A stretch of DNA of 64,000 nt from Typha latifolia (lineage: Eukaryota > Streptophyta > Magnoliopsida > Poales > Typhaceae), in contig CM034108.1 in NCBI GenBank assembly GCA_019914945.1, forward strand, positions 878,001 through 942,000, read 5' to 3'. Every line of letters begins with the position of its first letter. Position 1 is the first letter of the stretch. Both the position numbers and the translations under genes were made by a program. The notes beneath the pieces are model-generated. The model did not search any database. It saw only the letters and a program-made list of their open reading frames with translations, and had not been told where the DNA came from. Below, one piece after another: positions 1 through 8,497 of this stretch.

Positions 1-374
1 TTCGTTCGAACTCTTTTCCAAAGTTGGATATATAGTGCTCTCTAAAAATCTTGTTCGAACGCTCCTCTGATGTTCGATATGCACTTGTCCTTTGTCGCAT
101 ATCTCATTCGAACGGAATAGCATTCCAAAAATTTGTTCGAGCGGAACAACATTCCAAAAATCCTTTTAAACGTCTTTCTCACACTTATGAAAATAGTGCT
201 ACGTGGGAGGATCCGTTTGAACGGAAGCACTTTTTTCCTCTACGATGTGCATTTGGTCTTTACAATTCAAATTAATAAATTACAACTCCTATGAATTTTG
301 TTTTCTCACATATTTATCAATTATAAATGCTAACAAAGACAACATCTCTGAAATTTCAGTGAAAGAAAAGGTAA
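1..374. other. Non-coding edge sequence with recurring TTCGAAC-like motif
   Basis: No gene is recognised. A short motif close to TTCGAACGGAA recurs at irregular spacing (about 1-11, 52-62, 107-118, 135-146 and 212-223). The sentence-like repeat 'cattccaaaaat' occurs at about 122 and 150. This could be the edge of a dispersed repeat or an LTR, but the boundary lies outside the window. Open frames here are short and unlike any protein I know. Confidence 0.3.
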
Positions 375-455
375 TGTATCAGTTGAGCAAGGGGTTTCTT
401 AGCATACAAGCGCCCCTTAGTTCGAATATCGACGGTACTTTGCAGTCTTGCAGAT
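375..455 (+). repeat. SINE-like / duplicated LecRK upstream segment, copy 1
   Basis: This segment resembles 6345-6440 and 10870-10930. All carry a stretch like TTTCTTARCATACAAG; this copy and 6345-6440 follow it with CCTTAGTTCGAAT. The second motif looks like an RNA polymerase III B box (GTTCGANNC), and the TCAGTTG upstream looks like an A box, as in tRNA-derived SINEs. The other two copies lie about 400-500 bp upstream of intact LecRK start codons. This copy is therefore probably the upstream flank of a further LecRK unit to the left, most of which is gone or out of view. Confidence 0.35.
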
Positions 456-1540
456 GATGTCGGAACATAGGAGAGGCTTCTTGGGTTTAGACACTCCTAT
501 AGGAGTCTTGGTGACATTAATCTGCGTCTCTTCACCATTATTAGTCCACCCATACTTGTTTGGCTTGGCTGCCAGTAAGGCTCAACTTTTTAAACAAGCC
601 AGTGCTATCATCGTAGTGGCCAGCAGTATGTTTTAATTATTTGATCTCAAGCTATTGATATCAATACCAATATCTTCGTTATCAATCTCATGGAACTCAG
701 AGCTATATATTTTATCTAGCTTTACGCCTAAAATATGATTGCTTGAGTTGTCATTGTTGTTAATATTGAGAAGGCCTAGGTATTGACTTGGCAAGACATT
801 AGACAAGTCTGAAGTGCCACAGAGTACGAAAACAATTCTATGCCCAATAAGGCCATGAGATTAAGAGATGATTCCAAACACACAGTTGGTGAAGAAGAAA
901 ATTTTACTATCGGAAGAGTTCCGAAAGCATAGAGGAGATGATACAGGGGGGTGAAAACGGATCTGATAATGTTCTAACTCATATTCGGATATATATTTTT
1001 TGTCTGAATATAAATATTGGATAGATAGTAGAATTTGAATTATATCTTAACTAAATAAGAATAAATTATTTGATATAGAGAATTGAATCTTAAGCGGGCT
1101 TGGATTAAATTTTTAATGAATTATAACTTTTTATTTAGAGACAATTAAAACAAAAATATCAAGAGTGTCATAAAAAAGAATTCTTTCATATTAAATACAT
1201 ATAAAATTATAAAATCAATCTCAATAAATAATATAGAACACATTATTAGTGATAATATCAATATTTATTATTTAGATAAGCAAATTAAAATTTTAAATCA
1301 TTCAAAAAATATGCAAATAATGTATTCGTATTCGAAAAATTATATCCAACCCACATTTGGATTATTTTTAAAAATCTTACCTGTATTTGAATTGAAAAAA
1401 ATCTTTTATTTAAATCAGATCGAATAGTGGCTCGAATCAGAGCTAATTTGACTCATTTCCATCCCTGGATGGATGGAATCGCAAAATTTAGGAATAGGCC
1501 AAAAAAAAAAAAAATTTGAGAAGCAATGCTAACAAGAGTG
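455..1540 (-). pseudogene. LecRK remnant A: lectin-domain fragment split by a MITE
   Basis: Bases 455-943, read on the minus strand, match the middle of the lectin domain of the intact gene at 3910-5904 (its region about 5240-5715). Recognisable pieces encode the VWVDYDGE-like strand, the NHVGIDIN-like metal-binding segment and the YLGLLN-like segment. Frames are broken by several indels and no long reading frame remains. Bases 1468-1540 resemble the signal-peptide and start region of the paralogs. Between them lies a hAT-like element (944-1467), and the N-terminal lectin coding sequence next to it is deleted. No kinase part remains on the other side. This is clearly non-functional. Confidence 0.8.
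944..1467. mobile_element. hAT-like MITE inserted in LecRK remnant A
   Basis: This is a 524-bp AT-rich block that begins CAGGGGGGTGAAAACGG and ends with the near-inverse CCATTTCC..ATCCCTG. The right end read in reverse starts CAGGGATGGAAATGAG. The CAGGG termini are typical of plant hAT elements. The flanks are AGATGATA on the left and GATGGATG on the right, an imperfect 8-bp match. The uninterrupted paralog reads GGGATGGATGGAA at this point, which supports insertion there. No transposase frame is present, so it is non-autonomous. Confidence 0.6.
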
Positions 1541-2394
1541 GGATACAACTTTATATCTCATTAAGTATAATTATTAGATATTATGTTAGTATACAAAATA
1601 GTTTATATTCTCTAATACTAGTATAAGAAATTAGAATATCTATACTAATATTAGTCTTATTCCGTCCTTATTCTACCTTCTTTTTTCATTTGAGTTTAAG
1701 TTCTGAATATAACTGGTTGCTCTATTTTTTAGTCATAATTTAGTAGTTTGAACTATGCTTAAAATATATAGTGTTTGATTATAAACTAGACTGTTAGTGT
1801 AATTATTATCTTTGATGTAATATGAAAAATAAAAAAATATGTTGTTTCATAGGTAAATAGATGATATATAAAATTAATGGATCAAATTGCATTTTGACTT
1901 TGATGATATTAGACAAAAATAGTACTATCAAATAAAACTAATTATTTAAAGTTTTAAAATATATCAAATAAAACTAATTATTTATTGTAGGCTTGCAAGC
2001 TTATGCACTTGTGAGCCTCCAAATATCATTAGACTTGCGGGTTTGCATAGCTTATAAGTATTTTTTACTTCCTCAACTATTACTTTTTTTCACAAATAAC
2101 TTATTAATTTTTTTTTTCATACATAATAATCTCATAAACTATCATAAATATCTTACTTGACTCCTTCTATTAGGGTGGTCATTATGTACCAAAAATAAAA
2201 GTTCAATGTGTTATCGTGTATAAAAAAAGTTCAAATGGTCATTGGTACGATAGTTAGGGGATGAAAAAGAAATTATCTTCAATTATTATTTACCCCTTTT
2301 TTTCCTACTAAGGTGGGGGCATATAAGTCTATTGCTATAGTTTACAAGCCTCCAACCCATACTATAAATAATATAATTTTTATCTCTTGTGGTG
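1541..2394. other. AT-rich intergenic DNA, short direct repeat
   Basis: No gene is visible. The 24-base phrase starting ATCAAATAAAACTAATTA occurs twice, near 1927 and 1964. Otherwise I see only low-complexity AT-rich sequence. Confidence 0.4.
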
Positions 2395-2815
2395 GGACAT
2401 GAGACATTCATCGAAACCTTCGTGCTGAAACAACACCAGAGCACTAAAAGGCACATCGCCTCCAAGTATTATTGCATCACTTGGTGCAACGGATGTGAAC
2501 AAAGTAGGCCAAGATTTAATACCATCTCTGTCTCCTTCACCATGTAGACTTGTCCCAATCTTGAGTCTTGCGTGTTAAGGATCGAGCCTTTATGCCAATT
2601 CTCTAAACGTGGTCTTGAAGGAGAAGATTTTACTAAGAGGAGATGGATGGAAAGCATGGCCTTTCTTCTCGCCGGTGTTGTTTGTTAGTGAGATTGCACC
2701 AGTGAGTCCGTTGAAGACAATTTCGTCATCCCCAGTAGAGACTGCAAGATTTAGGAAGAGGAAAGGGAAAAAGAAAACTTGAGAAGCGTGGCTAAGAAGA
2801 ATAGAGTACAATTTT
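2395..2815 (-). pseudogene. LecRK remnant B: kinase 3' end fused to lectin 5' end by deletion
   Basis: On the minus strand the left part (2395 to about 2604) matches the last coding bases of the intact LecRK kinases, including the LGLLCSHPL and QVMQ regions. The right part (about 2605-2815) matches the start of the lectin domain and the signal peptide. The junction falls at 'attctctaaacgtggtcttg'. About 1.5 kb of the gene is missing between the two parts, including the transmembrane segment and nearly all of the kinase. Two smaller deletions are visible in the lectin part, near 2634 and 2690. It cannot encode a receptor. Confidence 0.85.
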
Positions 2816-3909
2816 GCTAGTATATAGTTATTCGGTAGAATAATTTATACCATTACAAGCCTCCAACTATACTATAAGTTACATCACTTTTTTTATTCTC
2901 AATTTGGAAGCATATTAATCCGTCACTGGCTTACAAGCCCTTATCCATACTATAAATAAGGCCAATTTAATTTTATCTTTTTTTCCTAGAATAAAATTAC
3001 CTTTTTCCATCTCCTGCACTTATAATCTCACGTATAATGCTATTATTATTTATTCATTTTTAAAAGTTCTTAGTATTGTAAATATTATTAAAATAAAAAG
3101 TAAGTTATTAAGAGCTTAACTACTTGTAGGCTTAATATATTCATTTTAGAGAAAAATTGAGAATATATGAGAGAGAATTTGAAATACGAGTATCATTATT
3201 ATTTTGATGTAATATAAATTTTTTTTCAAAAATAGTTACCCTTTTAGGAAAAATAAGTATTATTATTAAATTTATAAGACATAAATGTAAATTATTTTAA
3301 AGGTGAAATTATAATTTGAGAAAAAAAAAATAAATCCACTTATTTATATTTTCTCTCTCCAGTTTTATTTATGAACTTGGCTTAAAAAATAGTATTTAAT
3401 TACTGAAAACGATTAGAGATCCGTAAATAAATTGGGAGACCAACCCATAACTCAAACAAAGCGCGGAATAATGCCGTCCATATTTGCTGCTCTTGTAGCC
3501 AATCATAGGATGCAAAGCACCCAATTGCAGAGAAATTACTGCAATTGGCGTAGCAGGCGACGTTTCGCTGCTGTACTAGACTAGACTTGGTCATATAGCT
3601 TGATATCTTCAGGCGACGTCATACAAACTTGTTAGAGGTTTGGACTGTGGCATTACTCCATTCCATAGTAGTTAGTTTGATATCAGGATATTAAAAAAAA
3701 AATTTCTCTAAAAATTCTTCAATTCCAGGATCTAAGTAGGAATCAACAGGAGCAGACACTGTTCTACTAAATAGCTTCCTAATATTAATTCTGGGTGATA
3801 TGCATACATTGTATATTGAGGTTATTGCTAAGGCTGTTATAGTAATTAGCGTAACACTAACAAGAAAGCAGGTAAGGACTATATATCACCACTCTATCCT
3901 CATCTACAA
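2816..3909. other. Intergenic DNA with repeated 'TACAAGCC..ATACTATAA' phrase
   Basis: No gene is recognised. A phrase like TTACAAGCCTCCAACC followed by ATACTATAA occurs at about 2341-2370, 2846-2872 and 2932-2962, suggesting degenerate copies of one dispersed repeat. A 64-codon frame near 3400-3594 has no family resemblance. Confidence 0.35.
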
Positions 3910-5904
3910 TCATCTTTCTCCAGAGAGAAGAGATACAGTTGAATAGGAGAGGTCGGGCATGAGACGATCATCGAAACCTTGGTGCTGAAGCAGGGCCAGA
4001 TTACTAAAGCTCATATAAGTAGGTGATAACTCAGGGAGCGGCACATGGCCATCCAAGTATTGCATCACTTGGCGCATGCTAGGCCTAACTGAAGGCAATG
4101 GATTGGAACAAAGTACTCCGAGTTTTAATACCATCTCTGCCTCCACCACCACGTAGACTTGTCCCAATCTTGAGTCTAGTGTGTTAAGGATCGAGTCGTT
4201 ATGCCAATTCTCTACCACCCAATCCGCCAGAACAAGGTGCTCATCTGGTGCTCTCTGCTCTACTGGCCTCCTTCCACAAGCAACTTCTAATATGAAAGAA
4301 CCAAAGGCGAAAACATCGGTGAGAGTTGTCGCCTTGCCAGTTCTTGCAAGCTCTGGAGCGAGATAACCCATGGTTCCGACGACATGGGTGGTTTGCGGAT
4401 CAGTTCCATGATCATATAATCTTGCTAGACCAAAATCACCTAATCTTCCATTCATCTCGCTGTCTAGTAGAACATTGCTTGCCTTAATGTCTCTGTGAAT
4501 AATAACTTGCTCCCACTCCTCATGCAGATATAGAAGACCTGATGCCACCCCTTTAATGATCTGGAACCTCCTATCCCAGTCAAGAGTTGGCTTAGTTCTG
4601 TCATATAAGTATTTGTCCAAGCTACCATTTGGCATGAAGTCATAGACCAAGAGCAGTTCTCCTTTACGCCGGCAGTAACCCAGTAATTGCACTAGGTTTC
4701 GATGGCGAAGGCGGCCCAAGCTCACGATCTCTGCTACAAATTCCTTCATCCCTTGCCTTGACTCATGAGACATTCTCTTCACTGCAACCTCCATTTTTGA
4801 TGCGGTTAGCACCCCTTTGTACACTCTTCCAAATCCTCCTCTACCAAGTAGTTCATTGTCCTTGAATCCATTGGTAGCTCTGAACAAATCTTTGTACAAG
4901 AAGCGGTGAGGTCCATACTCGACCTCCCAATCTTCGAGCAGCTCTGCGAATTTGATTCTTCTCCTCACAACGAAGAAAGCAGCAGCGACGATCACTAGTA
5001 GAAAAGCAAATGAAGCTAAAGGCAATGAAATGCGCAAGGCCTTAGCCTTAGATCTTCCTTTAGGTCTTGTGCGAGGAAGGGAAGGTAATTTTGAGTAGTC
5101 CAGTTTTTGAGCAATTCCATTCATCTTAAAGCTCCATCCAAGAACATAGTGAGTTGTCAGGACAGAACCAGTTGAAGAGGAGAATCCAACATACATGGTT
5201 TCGAACAACACATTTGAAAGATTTACAGTGGAAGACAACAAAGGCTTACTGGGTTTGGGAATTCCTAAAGGAGATAAGGTGACATTTACTTGCATCTTTT
5301 CACCATCGTAGTCCACCCATACTTGCATGGCTTTGCCACTGATAAGGGTCAGGGTTTTAAACAAGCCAGTATCATCAGCGTAGTAGCCAGCAGTGCGAGA
5401 ATTATTGGATATCAAGCTATTGATATCAATACCAACATGGTTATCATCAATATCATGGAATTCAGGGCTATTGATTGTATCAAGCTCGATGGCAAATATA
5501 TGATTTGTTCGATTGCCATTGTTGTTCATATTGAAAAGTCCCAAGTACGTGCTTGGAAAAGCATTAGAAAGATTGGTGGTGGGAGAGATCAAGAAGACAA
5601 TTCCATGACCACCAAGGTTGGCATACTCAGGGATGATGGCAAACGCATAGGTGGTAGAGAAGGAGAAGACTTTACCATCAGAAGAATTCTGAAAGCTGAA
5701 AAGGGATGGATGGAAAGCGTGGCCCATCGTCTGGCTTGTGTTGTTGGTCAGCTCTAGGAGGCCATTAGATGTGATTGATGCTACTCCATCAACCTTCAGG
5801 TTTGCACCAGGAAATCCATTGTAGATAAATCCATCTTCACTTGCAGAGACTGCAAGATTTACGACTAGATTGAGGAAGAGGAAGGCCAAGTTCTGGAGGA
5901 GCAT
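3910..5904 (-). CDS. L-type lectin-domain receptor-like kinase (LecRK-IV / SIT2-like), intact
   Basis: A single-exon 664-aa plasma-membrane receptor kinase. The signal peptide is about residues 1-21. The legume-type lectin domain (about 24-265) keeps the ELD at 140-142 and the D..NHVGID stretch at 151-160 that in active lectins bind Mn/Ca. The transmembrane helix is about 298-314. The kinase (about 350-625) has the glycine loop GRGGFGRVYKG (354-364), VAVK lysine 376, HRDIKASN (470-477), DFG (490-492) and GTMGYLAPE (510-518), so all catalytic residues are present and it is an RD kinase. Such receptors sense extracellular signals or wall damage in defence and salt response; the ligand here is unknown. 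The ATG matches the conserved start of its paralogs. It belongs to a tandem array with 8498-10492 and 12376-14354, all on the minus strand. Confidence 0.93.
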   Translation of the reverse strand: MLLQNLAFLFLNLVVNLAVSASEDGFIYNGFPGANLKVDGVASITSNGLLELTNNTSQTMGHAFHPSLFSFQNSSDGKVFSFSTTYAFAIIPEYANLGGHGIVFLISPTTNLSNAFPSTYLGLFNMNNNGNRTNHIFAIELDTINSPEFHDIDDNHVGIDINSLISNNSRTAGYYADDTGLFKTLTLISGKAMQVWVDYDGEKMQVNVTLSPLGIPKPSKPLLSSTVNLSNVLFETMYVGFSSSTGSVLTTHYVLGWSFKMNGIAQKLDYSKLPSLPRTRPKGRSKAKALRISLPLASFAFLLVIVAAAFFVVRRRIKFAELLEDWEVEYGPHRFLYKDLFRATNGFKDNELLGRGGFGRVYKGVLTASKMEVAVKRMSHESRQGMKEFVAEIVSLGRLRHRNLVQLLGYCRRKGELLLVYDFMPNGSLDKYLYDRTKPTLDWDRRFQIIKGVASGLLYLHEEWEQVIIHRDIKASNVLLDSEMNGRLGDFGLARLYDHGTDPQTTHVVGTMGYLAPELARTGKATTLTDVFAFGSFILEVACGRRPVEQRAPDEHLVLADWVVENWHNDSILNTLDSRLGQVYVVVEAEMVLKLGVLCSNPLPSVRPSMRQVMQYLDGHVPLPELSPTYMSFSNLALLQHQGFDDRLMPDLSYSTVSLLSGER

Positions 5905-6616
5905 AGCTAAAAAGGAATCTTTAAAGGAAGAGAAACACGGAAATAAGATCTGTTGAGAACTTTAAGCAAGTGATCAGTACCAATGGCGTGACGGATGGCG
6001 ATGGGGAGTGAAGGGCTTAGAATTCGGGTAGCAGTTTCCGGATTTGCATGGACTAAAGATTCAGTTGAATATGGAGCCATCAACTTATGGACCTTCATTG
6101 TTTATGGCTTCGATATTTTCTGAAATATGTGACGAAATATAAGCTCCAAGACTCGAGAAGGACAAGGACAAGTCTTGGTCTAAAGTCCAGATTTTTTTTT
6201 TCTTCCCTGAAAGGAAGGTGAAAGAGAGAGAGAGAGAACCGCTCTGAAATTTTACTGAAAGAGATCAAGTAATTATAGAACATGCAAAATCCTGTCATCT
6301 AGAAAGAGCATTAATCAACTCCTTTGTCCAGTAACAATTAATGAGGCCTGGTTCAGTTGGACAAAAGGTTTCTTAACATACAAGTTCTCCCTGTATTTCT
6401 TTTTTTTCTCAAAAAAAGTGCTCCTTAGTTCGAATCATGTCTGTGGCATTGCATAAACAGCTGCAAGGCTTGCATCGTGCATCTACATTCATTTACAAGA
6501 GAGAAAAAAAAATTCCTGACATGATATTCCCTAGATAAAAGTAATAAACCTAAAATAACAGAAAAAAAAAAAAGAAACAAGTATGCGCCAATGGAGTTTT
6601 AGTCCTATGCATATAA
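5905..6616. other. LecRK-1 upstream region
   Basis: This is the 5' flank of the gene at 3910-5904. Bases about 6293-6345 resemble 10825-10880 upstream of the second intact gene, so the tandem duplication unit included at least 450 bp of promoter DNA. A short GA tract lies at 6222-6237. No other gene is seen. Confidence 0.5.
6345..6440 (+). repeat. SINE-like segment, copy 2
   Basis: It contains TGGTTCAGTTGG (A-box-like), TTTCTTAACATACAAG and CCTTAGTTCGAATC (B-box-like), interrupted by a T-rich insertion of about 35 bases that copy 1 lacks. It lies about 440 bp upstream of the LecRK-1 start codon. It may be a tRNA-derived SINE that was present in the ancestral LecRK unit, or simply conserved flank. 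Confidence 0.4.
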
Positions 6617-7002
6617 GAGCATCTCCAATGCTTGCTCCATATTTGGAGCCTTAGAGCAAGAGCCCGGTGCACTCCAATGCACCGGGCTCCATATATATTA
6701 TAAAATAATATAATATATATTATTATATTAGCTATTTAAAATTGCTTAATAGATCATCTTAGCGTTATTATTTTTTATTAAAAAATATATGGTTAGAAAA
6801 CTCTCATCGAGATCTTTAAAATAAGATTAATATTCAATAGTTTTAGAAGTAATTTTAAATTACTAATTTTTTAATTAAACGCATTGAAATTACATTACAC
6901 GAAATAAACATCGAAATACGCATTACATGTCATTAACTAAAAATATCAAAATTACATTACCTAAAATAAGCAAAAATTAACCAAACATAATAAAAGCAAT
7001 AG

Positions 7003-7167
7003 ATGTTTAATATTTTGGTCATTGAAGAGCTTGAAGCCAATAATGGTGAACGATTTCAACGATTCCTTGCGCGACATAGGAAGATCCAAGATAGAGAGGC
7101 TCATTTTGAGCTTCGAAATGCACTAATTGAACACTTATGGAAGAGGCACGGGAATGAAGGAATATAA
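7003..7167 (+). pseudogene. C-terminal fragment of Harbinger transposase (Plant_tran family)
   Basis: A 54-codon frame ends naturally at TAA. Residues about 19-51 contain HRKIQDREAHFELRNALIEH followed by LWKRHG, which closely resembles the C-terminal end of plant Harbinger/ALP1-like transposases (typically ..H..LR.DLIEHLW...G). The catalytic DDE part is absent. The fragment sits inside terminal inverted repeats, which supports the family assignment. It is too short to be active. Confidence 0.75.
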
Positions 7168-7302
7168 ATTTTAATGTAATTTTTATTTGATGTATTTCAT
7201 TTTTAATATATTTCATGTTTGATGTATTTCATATCTAATGTATTTTAATTTTTAATATTTACATTGGGGATAATTTTGAGTAATTATATTTTAGGATACA
7301 TA

Positions 7303-7445
7303 ATTTATTAGACTCATTTTTATAAATAATAAAAAAAATTAAATTTAAATTAACTTAAAAATAATTTAATATTAGACACATTTTTATAAATAATAAAAAA
7401 ATTAAAATTAAAATTAACTCAAAAGTAATTTAATATTAGACTCAT
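7303..7445. repeat. Two-copy tandem repeat of about 66 bp inside the Harbinger element
   Basis: The unit begins TATTAGACTCATTTTTATAA and recurs as TATTAGACACATTTTTATAA, followed by a partial third start TATTAGACTCATTTT. It is an internal feature of the transposon. Confidence 0.65.
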
Positions 7446-7775
7446 TTTAAAGGTCTCGATGAGACCTTTCCGATGGTATTTTTTTTGTTAAAAATCGATT
7501 AGTAAAACTAATTATATGCTTAGCTTAACTAACTAAATTATTTAACAAAGGATACAAATGGAATTAAAATTATTGAATATAACACTTATTAGGCAATTTT
7601 GATATTTTCAAAAAGTTGATGTGACAAATGGAGCCCGGCTCCATTTTCATGGTGGGGCTCCAAATTTGGAGCCCCACTATTCATGGCTCCAAATTTGGAG
7701 CCCCATATAGAGCCCGGTTGGAGCTCCACCGGGCTCCAAATTTGGAGATTTGGAGCCCGATTGGAGATGCTCTAA

Positions 7776-8497
7776 ATTCTTTGTCTTAATAAACCAAATG
7801 AATTAAAATTGAAAGGAAAAAAAGAAGATCTGGAGCCAGTCTCTGACAGCCAATACCCTAACTGTAGATATTCTGTTGTCAGATTTAGTTAAAAAGATGA
7901 CATATATATGACGCAAGGTTGAGCAGATCACTCCCTAGATTTCAAAACTTGTCCCTGTCAACGACCTTGCAGGATAAGGGGCATAATAGAAAAAGATTTT
8001 CTCCAAAAAGTTGGAAGCTTCGAGCTGGGTGATAACCTTCTTGGTACAATCAACCCTAGCCTAGAAAGAATGAGATTTTGGAATTTGGATTGTCTCTAAT
8101 GTATTGGATATTTGGATATAACTAATGATAAACAACTGCCACCTAATTTTGCTAAAAGAAACATCGACACAATTGATGAGAAACATGGTAATCCCATATC
8201 AGAGTTAGATAATGGAAATTTTTTACTTCAAGCCTACCCAATGAAAAAAGGAATAACAAAAGTAAATTTAAAGATAGAAAGATAAACGAAAACTACTGTA
8301 GGATCTATATAATCTACAACATTTCAAGTTTTCAGACACTGTCGTAGTAAGTAGAAACTAACTTCCTGATATTAATTCTGAGAGATGTACATTGTATATC
8401 CAAGTTACTGCTGACACCGTTGTAGAACTTGTGATAGCAACAAAGAGGCGGATAAGAACTATATATCACATATCAATCTTTGTCTACTATTCTAGTA
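7776..8497. other. Intergenic DNA, downstream of LecRK-2
   Basis: No coding feature is recognised. The stretch 8335-8497 resembles the 3' flank of LecRK-1 (3775-3905), as both carry 'taatattaattct' and 'actatatatcac' phrases. The duplicated unit therefore extends past the stop codon. Confidence 0.45.

Larger units (their letters stand above)
6617..7772 (+). mobile_element. PIF/Harbinger-type DNA transposon, degenerate
   Basis: A 1156-bp element with terminal inverted repeats GAGCATCTCCAAT at 6617-6629 and ATTGGAGATGCTC at 7760-7772, flanked on both sides by the 3-bp target duplication TAA (6614-6616 and 7773-7775). GAGCATCTCCAA termini with TAA/TTA duplications are the hallmark of plant PIF/Harbinger elements. 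GC-rich subterminal repeats (GAGCCCGG, GGGCTCCA, CCAAATTTGGAG) fill about 100 bp at each end. The AT-rich core retains a transposase tail (7003-7167). The perfect TSD suggests a fairly recent insertion. Confidence 0.88.

Noticed and set aside
3400..3594. 64-codon frame between LecRK remnant B and LecRK-1
   Set aside because: No recognisable domain; short frames of this size are expected by chance.
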